Counted from the stretch's first letter, positions 8,224 to 15,872 are shown. The stretch: 16,419 nt of DNA from Sandaracinaceae bacterium (GCA_025056955.1 JANWYL010000040.1:1-16419); one strand, 5' to 3'. Program-made: numbers and translations. Notes: generated by a model from the letters alone, not told the origin.

Positions 8224-9711
8224 ATGAGCCTCGCCACTTTGGGCATTCGCGATGAGGAAGCGGCCCTTCGGGCAGTGCTCGAAGAAGCAGGTCTTGATTT
8301 TTCGGAAGGGCGAGAGGCTTCGCTTCGCATCTATAGCTGTGATCCCCTGGATGGTTGCCCCGATGTCATGGTCCTCGTTTCGGCAGACGGAAGCCAGCGC
8401 CTTCGCATCGAACGGGCTTCCCTTAGGCCAATCGAGGGAGGAGCAAGCGAGTGGAGCCAAGAGATTGTCGATCAAGCGAGCACCCTCTGCGAGAGGGCCG
8501 AACACGTCCTTGGCGCCCCCGTGGGTCTTGACCTGGTTGAAGAAGCAGCCCTTCTTCGGATTGTGCGGGCCCGGAGGGTTTGGCTCTCTCCCGCCTATCT
8601 GCCTGCGCCCTATCACCTCGTCTCCCTCCTCTGGCAAGACGAGGGACCAATTGCCCCTCTTGCTGTGGATGTGCTCGCCCTCGCACTCGAGCAAGACGTC
8701 GAAGGGGCCGTCATTCGGGCTTTTGCGCGCCCGTACCGGCGGACCACGACACGCCATCGCGTGACAGAGGGCGAGTCCTCCTTGGTCGAGCGGGCTTTGC
8801 GCACGGCCGAGGCCATTCTTGAAGCCCGCGAGCCGATCGGAGAAGTCAAGGCCTTGCGCAACACGGTGCTTGAGCGCTGCGAGCACTTCGATGCGATTGA
8901 TCTTTCTCGCTTGCCTGCCTCTTCGCTCATGCGGTCTCTTCTCCTTCGCCGCAACCTTGCGGCCGAAGCCGAGGCTTGGCTGGATCGCGCAAGAGCAGTG
9001 ACTGGCGTGGCTTTTGACGCCATCCGCGCGAGCATTCCAGACCTCGATCCATCGATCATCGCAGATCTTTCTGTCATCCGTCCTTCGGAAGAGCGCCTTC
9101 GGCGAGAGCAAGAGTTGGCCGAATTTGGGAAAGCCCTTCTTTCAGCCTTTGGCCACGTCATCCCAGAGCCTTCCGCGCTTCCCCCTCATTTGCAAAGCAC
9201 CCTGTCAAAACTTCGCATCACACTCTCTGAGCTTCGCCCACTGGGCCTTGACGTCCGTCCCCTTCCATACGGTTCAAGCGATCGTCAACTCATCGAAGCG
9301 GGAATTCGCCTTGCAAAAGCCACAGACCCTGAGCTCAGGCGCAGCCAAGCCACAGAAGCCCTTTTGGCCACCTTACCAAGCCGCCTGCGCGCCTCGGCAC
9401 GCCATGGCCTTGTCCGAAGCCTTCTCGCCCTTCTCGACCGACTGGCATCACTCAAGGGTGAAGTCGCCGATCTTGTGGCCCTCGCCCTCCTCCGGCTTCG
9501 TGCCTGCGCCATTGAAATTGGTGGGCGTTTGGTTGAAGAGGGCATTCTCGAGCAACCTGAAGACGCCCTTTACCTCAGCTCACGAGAAATCGAAGCAAGC
9601 CTTCGGGGAGAAGCCGTGGCTTTCGCTTCCCGCGTTCGCGTGCGCCGGGAAGAAGACATCCGCTTTCGGAATTTTTCGCCCCCTGAACGCCTCTCCGCAA
9701 GAAGTTGGTGA
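8224..9711 (+). CDS. PEP synthase/rifampin-phosphotransferase-like protein lacking both catalytic ends
   Basis: The 495-residue protein resembles the middle of PEP-synthase-type enzymes. Residues about 76-118 (including APVGLDLVEEAALLRIVRAR) look like the end of the ATP-grasp domain, where active enzymes have a Gln-Ala-Arg-Pro motif. Residues about 430-485 (GGRLVEEGILEQPEDALYLS, then RREEDIRFRNFSPPERL) look like the linker before the swivelling phosphohistidine domain. The N-terminal part of the ATP-grasp fold and the whole C-terminal histidine domain are absent, so the normal phosphotransfer cannot occur. The start is fixed: TGA 8206-8208 lies in frame and ATG 8224 is the first start after it. 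The frame is intact, and nothing in 9712-9910 looks like a lost C-terminus. Family assignment is from recalled similarity; the true role is unknown. Confidence 0.75.
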   Translation: MSLATLGIRDEEAALRAVLEEAGLDFSEGREASLRIYSCDPLDGCPDVMVLVSADGSQRLRIERASLRPIEGGASEWSQEIVDQASTLCERAEHVLGAPVGLDLVEEAALLRIVRARRVWLSPAYLPAPYHLVSLLWQDEGPIAPLAVDVLALALEQDVEGAVIRAFARPYRRTTTRHRVTEGESSLVERALRTAEAILEAREPIGEVKALRNTVLERCEHFDAIDLSRLPASSLMRSLLLRRNLAAEAEAWLDRARAVTGVAFDAIRASIPDLDPSIIADLSVIRPSEERLRREQELAEFGKALLSAFGHVIPEPSALPPHLQSTLSKLRITLSELRPLGLDVRPLPYGSSDRQLIEAGIRLAKATDPELRRSQATEALLATLPSRLRASARHGLVRSLLALLDRLASLKGEVADLVALALLRLRACAIEIGGRLVEEGILEQPEDALYLSSREIEASLRGEAVAFASRVRVRREEDIRFRNFSPPERLSARSW

Positions 9712-9718
9712 TGCCCCC

Positions 9719-9759
9719 CCTTGAGATGTAAACCTTAATCACCCTTTTAAATCTCAAGG
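9719..9759. terminator. Hairpin after the PEP-synthase-like gene, possible terminator
   Basis: CCTTGAGAT (9719-9727) is exactly complementary to ATCTCAAGG (9751-9759). After one mismatch the stem continues with TAAA/TTTA (9729-9732 with 9746-9749), leaving a 13-nt loop. It begins 7 bp after the stop codon. Neither strand has a T-tract after the stem, so it may be a Rho-linked 3'-end stabiliser and not a classical intrinsic terminator. Confidence 0.4.
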
Positions 9760-9910
9760 CCACAACTCATTATCAACCGACTGCCGTCCAAGGTGATCAC
9801 CCTCTTCTCCTCATAGTTGCTCAAAAATTAATGAAAAACATCACCACGGTGAAGGGCCTCACTGGCTCCGATCTCCACACCTGAAATCGGTTAAAATCCC
9901 CCTTCACCAC
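9760..9910. other. Non-coding gap between convergent genes
   Basis: I see no credible gene. A perfect 10-bp palindrome, GGTGATCACC, lies at 9792-9801, and a near-palindrome, TCACCACGGTGA, at 9841-9852. A short stem CCGAT/ATCGG (9868-9872, 9886-9890) is followed by TTAAAAT. TCACC or its complement recurs several times here. Confidence 0.5.
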
Positions 9911-11815
9911 CTATGGGGAGCGATGGCGCACAAGTTCCACAAGCTTCCTCCAAAGGCGTGGCCAGGCCTCTGGGCCCAGGGAATTCGTCTCTTCATAGTG
10001 ACGCCTTGAGGCCCGAACGAGAAAGGGCAAAGTTGGGTGAAGTTTATAGTCGAATTCTGGCACAAAGTAGCCAAGGAAATCGTTGGTGAGGCCAAGGAGC
10101 CAAACGTCATCCCTTTCCACATCTTCATCTCGAAGCTGGAGAACATGGGGTATCTCCTCCATCGGCAAGGTGAGGGGATCTTCTGGATCCTCAGCAACTG
10201 GGTTTCCACCGTTATAGCTTGGCGGGGTGTAGGCGCGTTCGTTGTGGATACCCACAAAGAGAAGGGGATCAAGCTCGCCCGGAATCGTAAACATTTGAAT
10301 GGGCCCAAGCCGAATCACCATGAGTTCGGTGATGATGTCTGGAATGTTCGAATTTCGCTGAAAGCTGATTGGCCGGCTCGGATCGTAGTTGTAGACAGGG
10401 CGATCGAAAAGCCCTGAACGGAAAGCGATGTGGTAGGCGGTGTTTTGGACACGCAAGGTGAAGCGCGCACGGCGGAAGGAAATGGGGAAATCGCTTCCAT
10501 CAAATTCTCGCCTCCGGCGCGGGAAGGCCACCTCGTCAAAGAATGCTTGGAGAATGCGATAGCCCAAACGCAACCCCACGTGCTGGGAGGCAATTGGTCC
10601 TTCGTCTGGCAAAGGCTCCCCACTCCAGCTTCTTAAGAGCAATTTGTTTGGCCCGATTTGAGAGCCAAGAGGGCCATTCCAAAAAATCGCAATCCCCCCA
10701 AGGCCAGGCAAATCCGGGGCCTCATCGGCATCAGGACCATCGGCGCCTCGTTCGACAGCAATGCGCAGCCAGTGCACAAAATCGCTTGACAACAAGCGCT
10801 CTCTCGAACCTTCATATTCGGGATGCGAAGCGAAATTGATCAGGGTGGCCACCGTTGAGCTTCGCGGTCCGGGAGGCTCTCGGGTGCCTGAAGCATCAGG
10901 GGTGGGTGGAGTACCAGGCGCTTCACCCCCATCGCGGCGGATGAATCGCAACACGCGAATTTGGTCGTCAATGATATAAGGATCGCGGTTGTCACCAAGG
11001 TATCGACGGGTTTCTGGCTGCACCCCTGGGGTGCTCAGGTCCTCATCGATATGCCGCAGGAAAAAACTCACCGCTTCGACCCGCACAGGAGCCAACCTTT
11101 CAACTGCCTCGCGGATCGCTTGGGCCGAGCGCTCTCGTACCAATCGCATGTAATCGGGGTCTAGGCCGGTTGTTGCAGGATCTGGCCCCCAAATCCCCAC
11201 CGTATCCCTGGCCTCGTGGGTGTGAGTTGCTGCCATCACCACATAATCCACACCAAGGTTGGTTGGCAGAAGCGATCGCACCTCATCCATGTGGTTGATC
11301 ATGTAACCAACCGTATCGACAACACAAAACACCAAAAGGGTATCACCGTTCTTGAGCGCAAGCGCTCTGGCCCACTGATCGTTTCTCACCCCGATTGCTG
11401 GCCGGCCCATCCCAAAGCCGGCAATCCACGCCGGATCCAAGCGGCCGTTGCCATTCGTGTCAACAATGCGGTCGTTGTCTCGGCCAGGGTCAAAAAAGGG
11501 GTCGTCATCGAGCATCCCATCTGCTCCGTAAACCAAATCAAAAGTCCCTGGCTCTGGGGTGATTGGCACCGCGCTTGCCCCTGCCCAAAGATCACCATTG
11601 TTGCGCTCACATCCCCTTCCTGGGCAAATTTGCTCTGGCATGAGGGGGGGTTCGGGCGCGGCATCGACACCCGCATCATCAACAGCCATCGGTGCATCTT
11701 GAGCACCCACGTCCCCTCCAACATCCCCATGGGAAGGTGTGGCTCCGCAACCCGTGAGAACCGCAAGCCACACTCCGAATCCGAAGAATCCGCTCCAGAA
11801 CCACCTGTGGCCCAT
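9911..11815 (-). CDS. Neutral-ceramidase-like lipoprotein
   Basis: A secreted lipoprotein of the neutral/alkaline ceramidase-like family; bacterial members cleave the amide of ceramides or act on unknown substrates. GTG 11821 would give 636 residues; ATG 11815 gives 634 and I prefer it, though the GGA upstream is better spaced for the GTG. In 636-residue numbering, a hydrophobic signal ends in lipobox LTGC (C25), followed by an Asp/Ala-rich linker. Family landmarks are AGASAVPITP (80-89), a metal-binding THTH (H200, H202), SHPEY (H333), TIPGE (E516) and LTNDFLGYFVPE (578-589). At the usual GDVSPN nucleophile segment it reads NGPLGSQIGPN (382-392), so the canonical serine is displaced or lost. 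DTNGNGRLD (121-129) is a possible calcium loop. It converges on the PEP-synthase-like gene and diverges from the beta-oxidation genes. Confidence 0.8.
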   Translation of the reverse strand: MGHRWFWSGFFGFGVWLAVLTGCGATPSHGDVGGDVGAQDAPMAVDDAGVDAAPEPPLMPEQICPGRGCERNNGDLWAGASAVPITPEPGTFDLVYGADGMLDDDPFFDPGRDNDRIVDTNGNGRLDPAWIAGFGMGRPAIGVRNDQWARALALKNGDTLLVFCVVDTVGYMINHMDEVRSLLPTNLGVDYVVMAATHTHEARDTVGIWGPDPATTGLDPDYMRLVRERSAQAIREAVERLAPVRVEAVSFFLRHIDEDLSTPGVQPETRRYLGDNRDPYIIDDQIRVLRFIRRDGGEAPGTPPTPDASGTREPPGPRSSTVATLINFASHPEYEGSRERLLSSDFVHWLRIAVERGADGPDADEAPDLPGLGGIAIFWNGPLGSQIGPNKLLLRSWSGEPLPDEGPIASQHVGLRLGYRILQAFFDEVAFPRRRREFDGSDFPISFRRARFTLRVQNTAYHIAFRSGLFDRPVYNYDPSRPISFQRNSNIPDIITELMVIRLGPIQMFTIPGELDPLLFVGIHNERAYTPPSYNGGNPVAEDPEDPLTLPMEEIPHVLQLRDEDVERDDVWLLGLTNDFLGYFVPEFDYKLHPTLPFLVRASRRHYEETNSLGPEAWPRLWRKLVELVRHRSP

Positions 11816-11821
11816 GACCAC

Positions 11822-11931
11822 GTTCTATCCGATGGGAACGAACAAAGGGAGCCTTTCGCTTCAATTCCACACCACCTTGAATTCTCCTTGACTCTGAAGC
11901 GGAGCGATGTAGCGCATTTCAAGGTGCCCCC
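11822..11931. promoter_or_regulatory. Divergent promoter region between lipoprotein and hydroxyacyl-CoA dehydrogenase genes
   Basis: This 110-bp gap must hold signals for both genes. CGCTTCA (11857-11863) pairs with TGAAGCG (11895-11901) and encloses a second inverted pair, TTCAA/TTGAA (11860-11864, 11877-11881). A TTGACT (11888-11893) could be a plus-strand -35, but I find no convincing -10. AAGGTG (11921-11926) is the ribosome-binding site for the plus-strand gene. Confidence 0.35.
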
Positions 11932-12813
11932 ATGGAAATCAAAAGAATCGCAGTGATTGGTGCCGGACAGATGGGCCGTGGAATCGCCCAAGTCGCTGCC
12001 CAAGCAGAGCTTGAGGTGTTCCTGATCGACGCAAGCCTTGAGCTTGCCGAGCGCGGAAAAGCCACAATCGCCCGTGACCTCGAACGCCTGGCGGAAAAGG
12101 GCAAAATCGAGCGCAAGGCTGCCGATGCCCTTCTTGGCCGAATTCGACCTTTGGCCAATCTCGCTGCCCTCGCCGAAAACCCAAATGCCCCTGATCTTGC
12201 CATCGAAGCGGTCAATGAAGACTTCGAGCTCAAGCGCCAGGTTTTTCAAAACCTCGACCGCGTGCTCCGCAAAGAAGCCCTGATCGCAAGCAACACCTCG
12301 AGCATCTCGATTACCAAATTGGCCGCCCAAACCCAGCGCCCTGCCCAAGTGATTGGAATGCACTTTATGAATCCCGTGCCTGTGATGAAGCTCGTCGAAA
12401 TCGTCCGCGGCCTCCAGACGAGCGATTCCACCTTTCAAGCGATTCGCTCCCTTGCCGAAAGGCTTGGGAAAACGACCATCGTCTCTCGGGACAAAGCGGG
12501 GTTCATCGTCAATCGCATGCTCATTCCTTTCATCAACGAAGCCTGCTTCGCGCTTGAAGAGGGGCTTGGCACCCCTGAAGACATCGATGCAGGCGCTCGG
12601 CTTGGCCTCAACCACCCGATGGGCCCCCTCGCTTTGGCTGATCTCATTGGTCTTGATACCTGCCTTGCCATTGCCGAAGTCCTTCACAAAGAACTCGGAG
12701 ACGACAAATACCGCCCGGCCCCCATTCTCCGCCAATATGTGGCTGCGGGCTGGCTTGGCCGAAAAACGGGGCGTGGCTTTTATTCCTATGACTCGCCCAC
12801 AGTCAAAACATGA
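11932..12813 (+). CDS. hbd: 3-hydroxybutyryl-CoA (3-hydroxyacyl-CoA) dehydrogenase
   Basis: It catalyses NAD(P)-dependent interconversion of 3-hydroxyacyl-CoA and 3-oxoacyl-CoA, for example 3-hydroxybutyryl-CoA and acetoacetyl-CoA, in the cytosol. The 293 residues match the stand-alone form (about 280-290), not the fused FadB type. An N-terminal Rossmann fold carries GAGQMG (10-15). The catalytic region is SNTSS (S123) followed by GMHFMNPVPVMKLVEIV with H144, N147 and E156. The C-terminal dimerisation domain shows GFIVNRML and the GWLGRKTGRGFYSY end. ATG 11932 has AAGGTG 5 nt upstream. The enoyl-CoA hydratase gene follows 12 nt after its stop, so the pair gives two consecutive steps of beta-oxidation or of the reverse C4 pathway. 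No thiolase or acyl-CoA dehydrogenase gene is in the window. Chain-length preference cannot be read from sequence. Confidence 0.92.
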   Translation: MEIKRIAVIGAGQMGRGIAQVAAQAELEVFLIDASLELAERGKATIARDLERLAEKGKIERKAADALLGRIRPLANLAALAENPNAPDLAIEAVNEDFELKRQVFQNLDRVLRKEALIASNTSSISITKLAAQTQRPAQVIGMHFMNPVPVMKLVEIVRGLQTSDSTFQAIRSLAERLGKTTIVSRDKAGFIVNRMLIPFINEACFALEEGLGTPEDIDAGARLGLNHPMGPLALADLIGLDTCLAIAEVLHKELGDDKYRPAPILRQYVAAGWLGRKTGRGFYSYDSPTVKT

Positions 12814-12825
12814 TAAAAGAGCCCC

Positions 12826-13638
12826 ATGTCGTCCTCTTTTGTCCGTGTTGAACTCAAGCAAAGTCACGCAATCCTCACAATCAACCGAGAGGATAAGCTC
12901 AATGCCCTGAGCTCAAGCCTTCTCGAAGAACTCCATGATGTGATCGAGTCGTTGGCCAAGCAAAAGGGGCTTTTTGCGTTGATCATTACAGGAGCGGGAC
13001 AAAAGGCTTTTGTCGCAGGGGCAGACATTGCCGAGATGAAGGAGATGAGTCCCAGGGAGGCCAAGCGCTTTGCCCAGAAAGGCCATGCCCTTTGCCGGGC
13101 CATCGAGAAACTCCCCTTTCCTGCCATCGCCGCAGTCAATGGTTACGCCCTTGGTGGGGGCTGTGAGCTGGCCCTGGCCTGCGATTTCATCTACGCCAGC
13201 ACCAATGCCAAGTTTGGCCAGCCGGAGCTTAAGCTTGGGCTCATCCCTGGCTTTGGCGCCACTTTCCGGCTTGCCGAACGTGTTGGAATTGCCAAGGCCC
13301 GTGAGCTGATCTACACGGGCGCAACGATCGACGCCGAAGAAGCATTTCGAATCGGCCTTGTGAACAAGCTCTTTGCGCCAGAAACGCTTCTTCAAGGCGC
13401 AGAGGAAAGCGCACGCGCCATCGCTCAAGTTGGTCCTCAAGCCCTCGCGCTTGCCAAGCGCACCTTGCGCAAGGTGCAGAGAAAAGCGATCACCGAAGCC
13501 ATTCCCATTGAAATCAAGGCCTTTGCAAAATGCTTTGAAAGCGAAGAATCCAAAGAGGGGATGAGCGCCTTCCTAGAAAAGCGAAAAGCGCGCTTTACAG
13601 AAAGCTTAGGCGATCGAACATCTGAAAGCAGCCCATGA
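12826..13638 (+). CDS. Enoyl-CoA hydratase (crotonase family)
   Basis: It hydrates trans-2-enoyl-CoA to 3-hydroxyacyl-CoA, the step before the dehydrogenase encoded just upstream. The 270-residue protein shows the crotonase oxyanion-hole segments AFVAGADIAEM (61-71) and NGYALGGGCELA (105-116). Both catalytic glutamates of true hydratases are present, E114 in GGGCE and E134 in GQPE, with the same 20-residue spacing as in rat mitochondrial hydratase (E144 and E164), so it should be a hydratase and not a decarboxylase or isomerase relative. The usual GGTQRL motif after PGFG reads ATFRL, an uncommon substitution. Its TGA overlaps the glycosyltransferase start as ATGA. It could equally be called crt or fadB-like; substrate chain length is open. 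Confidence 0.92.
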   Translation: MSSSFVRVELKQSHAILTINREDKLNALSSSLLEELHDVIESLAKQKGLFALIITGAGQKAFVAGADIAEMKEMSPREAKRFAQKGHALCRAIEKLPFPAIAAVNGYALGGGCELALACDFIYASTNAKFGQPELKLGLIPGFGATFRLAERVGIAKARELIYTGATIDAEEAFRIGLVNKLFAPETLLQGAEESARAIAQVGPQALALAKRTLRKVQRKAITEAIPIEIKAFAKCFESEESKEGMSAFLEKRKARFTESLGDRTSESSP

Positions 13639-14618
13639 AGCTTCTTACCATCGTCCTCAACTACCGCACGCCCGAGATGACCCTTGAGGCGGTCAAGGCG
13701 GCCTATCGGGCGATGAGCGGTATCGATTCGGCCAAAATTGTTGTTGTTGACAATGACTCTCAAGACGGAAGCCCTGCCATCCTCAAAAGAGGATTGATGG
13801 AGGGTGGCTACGATCCAGAGCGGGTTGAACTGCTTTTGAGCCCTCAAAATGGGGGCTTTGGTGCTGGTAACAACCTCGCAATCCGCCGGGCCCTTACCTC
13901 CAATGATCCCCCGGACTTCTTCTACATCCTCAACTCCGACGCCTTCCCTGCCGAAGACGCTGTCAAGATCCTCCTCGACTTCCTCGAAAACCACCCTGAG
14001 GTCGGAATTGCTGGAAGCTTCATCCACGGAGTCGATGGTGTGCCCCATGAGACAGCCTTCCGCTTTCCGACCATTTGGAGCGAAATCGAAGGAGGCCTGG
14101 GCCTTGGGATTGTCTCACGCCTTCTTCAACGCTGGCGCGTTCCAATCACACCCATCCCTTCAAAAAGCTGCCAAGTCGATTGGCTTGCGGGAGCAAGCAT
14201 GATGATCCGCCGCGCTGTCTTCGAAGACGTCGGCCTCTTCGATGAAACCTTCTTCCTCTACTTTGAAGAAACCGATTTTTGTCGTCGGGCTTTGCTTGCA
14301 GGCTGGCCCACCTGGTATGTGGTTGAAAGCCGGGTGGAACACGTGGGCTCGGCATCAACCGGCATGAAAACTTGGAAGCGCATCCCCCCTTACTGGCTTG
14401 ACTCCCGCGCCCACTATTTTTTCAAAAACCATGGTCCCCTCTACCTTTTGGCTGCCGATCTCGCCTTTACCCTCACCCACGCCACCTTTCGGCTAAGGCG
14501 CCGCATCCAAAAAAAAGCAGACCCCTACCCTCCAGGCTTCTACCAAGATTTCCTCAAGCACATGGGAAAGCGGATGCTTCGCACCTTGATACAGGGCGTT
14601 GCATCAATGGAAGGGTGA
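13635..14618 (+). CDS. Family-2 glycosyltransferase, rhamnosyltransferase-like
   Basis: It is a predicted inverting transferase that moves a sugar from a nucleotide donor to a cell-envelope glycan or lipid acceptor. The 327 residues begin with MKLLTIVLNYRTPEMTLEAV, then VVVDNDSQDGS (36-46) for the nucleotide site, QNGGFGAGNNLA (71-82), and LNSDAFP (100-106) as the metal-binding DxD-like element. DWLAGASMMIRRAVFEDVGL (182-201) follows, with the acceptor/base region FLYFEETDFCRRA (207-219). This set is typical of WbbL/rhamnosyltransferase-like GT2 enzymes. The C-terminal quarter is basic with one hydrophobic stretch (about 267-283), suggesting membrane association. The ATGA overlap with the enoyl-CoA hydratase implies coupled translation although the functions look unrelated. 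It converges on the amidase gene 9 bp away. Donor and acceptor cannot be told. Confidence 0.9.
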   Translation: MKLLTIVLNYRTPEMTLEAVKAAYRAMSGIDSAKIVVVDNDSQDGSPAILKRGLMEGGYDPERVELLLSPQNGGFGAGNNLAIRRALTSNDPPDFFYILNSDAFPAEDAVKILLDFLENHPEVGIAGSFIHGVDGVPHETAFRFPTIWSEIEGGLGLGIVSRLLQRWRVPITPIPSKSCQVDWLAGASMMIRRAVFEDVGLFDETFFLYFEETDFCRRALLAGWPTWYVVESRVEHVGSASTGMKTWKRIPPYWLDSRAHYFFKNHGPLYLLAADLAFTLTHATFRLRRRIQKKADPYPPGFYQDFLKHMGKRMLRTLIQGVASMEG

Positions 14619-14627
14619 TGGGCAAAA

Positions 14628-15872
14628 TCACCTTCCACACCCTCTTTCTCCCCATGGATCAACACACACGCATGCCCCGCACGCCCCACGGCTTCTCCAT
14701 GTCCCATCGCAGCACTGGTAGCTGTTTGAACAGCCGCGATCCACGTAAATCCCGCCGTAGCTGTGGCGGCAGCTCCGGCCTGAAGAAGAGGGAGGAGGCG
14801 AAGATGGAGGAGGTGAACCCACGCCACCCTGCGCTGCCCTGCCAACGGCCACAAGATCATTCATGCGCGCCATCACATAATCCCCAGGACAGGATGTTTC
14901 ACTGCGGGGAAATTCACGGTGCCCGCGCACGGTGTGGCGATTGAGGGAGATGCCATAGATTTCAGCCAGGCGCCCAAGCAACCTTCCCCCCGCTTCGATC
15001 ATGGCCTCTGATGGGCGGTTGGGGCCAAAGCCATTGCAGCCACTTGAGTGGAAACAACCGATGAAAGAGATGCCGATTGTTTGGCTGTTGTGATAGGCGG
15101 TGTGGGTACCGAGGAGGTGAAGGGGGCGTCCTTCGTAAATTGTGCCATCATACCCAATCAAGAAATGGTAACCGATATCGCACCACCCTCTGCTATCCAT
15201 GTGGTATGCCTGGATGCTCCTCACTCGGCGCAAGGGGTCCGATGCAGGTGTCACCGTGTGGTGAATCGAAAACCTTACCTTCGTTCCATCTCGCTCAGAG
15301 CACCTTGTCCGCCGAGCACCCCACGCTTCACGCGTGACAATGCCCATATCCGAAAGCTCTCGTGAAAGGGCCATCCTGCTCTCACCCAATTCTTCCCCGC
15401 TTTCCTCACTTGGTATCTCCGGTATCACCGCATTCCAGCGAATTTCTCGGATTCGCATCGCCTCATCGCGTCGAATCCTCAACTGCGCCCCATCTCCAAT
15501 TGGAACATCAACAATCCCAACATGGGTGTCTCCCTCGCTAAAGGTGGGCTCAACCTTCAACCATGCACCTGACTGCGCGCCCTCAGCACTCCTCGCTTCA
15601 ATGTGGGGGAAAGGTGCTTCTTCTTCCAGCTCAACCCAAACGCCTACACGGCTGACACCATCTGGCGCATCAAGGGGGGGAGAAAGCAACCACTCCCCAT
15701 CGCTCGTCCAGAGACTGAGGAGCTCCTCCCTGCCGTACACCGCCTCAGCGCCCTCATCATCCTGACTGGCTCCATCTCCAGACAGGTGGTTGACGCAGCC
15801 ACCTACCCCCGCAAAAGCCCAAAGCACGTAGAGGAGAAACACCACACGCTCTTGTTTGTTGGGAAAGGGCAT
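14628..15872 (-). CDS. PGRP-type N-acetylmuramoyl-L-alanine amidase lipoprotein with Cys-rich tail
   Basis: It is a predicted zinc amidase cutting between N-acetylmuramic acid and L-alanine in peptidoglycan, exported as a lipoprotein. The 414 residues start with a signal ending in a lipobox-like VGGC (C26). An acidic spacer and a beta-rich region (about 45-150) precede the amidase/PGRP domain (about 178-335). Zinc-ligand candidates are H205 in SIHHTVTP, H318 in TVRGHREFP and C328 in SCPGDY; GYHFLIGYDGTIYEGR (234-249) is the family core. A Pro/Ser linker (353-364) leads to a 45-residue domain with eight cysteines (368-412) of unknown role, perhaps wall or substrate binding. ATG 15872 has no clear Shine-Dalgarno; an in-frame TGA a few codons upstream rules out a longer form. 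It could serve wall turnover, lysis of prey or competitors, or signalling. Confidence 0.9.
   Translation of the reverse strand: MPFPNKQERVVFLLYVLWAFAGVGGCVNHLSGDGASQDDEGAEAVYGREELLSLWTSDGEWLLSPPLDAPDGVSRVGVWVELEEEAPFPHIEARSAEGAQSGAWLKVEPTFSEGDTHVGIVDVPIGDGAQLRIRRDEAMRIREIRWNAVIPEIPSEESGEELGESRMALSRELSDMGIVTREAWGARRTRCSERDGTKVRFSIHHTVTPASDPLRRVRSIQAYHMDSRGWCDIGYHFLIGYDGTIYEGRPLHLLGTHTAYHNSQTIGISFIGCFHSSGCNGFGPNRPSEAMIEAGGRLLGRLAEIYGISLNRHTVRGHREFPRSETSCPGDYVMARMNDLVAVGRAAQGGVGSPPPSSPPPSSSGRSCRHSYGGIYVDRGCSNSYQCCDGTWRSRGACGACVCVDPWGERGCGR

Noticed and set aside
7936..9111. A 391-codon minus-strand frame opposite the PEP-synthase-like gene
   Set aside because: The plus strand has family-like sequence, a bounded start and a coherent order with its neighbour. 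The minus product is a mix of charged and Cys/Pro-rich stretches with no recognisable domain.
9712..9910. A frameshifted phosphohistidine domain continuing the PEP-synthase-like gene
   Set aside because: No frame here shows the Gly-rich, His-containing signature of that domain, and the gap is too short for its roughly 110 residues plus linker.
11386..12867. A 493-codon open frame on the minus strand across the dehydrogenase gene
   Set aside because: It lies antisense to a clearly identified gene and partly over the ceramidase-like gene. It shows no family motif and follows from the codon bias of the real genes.
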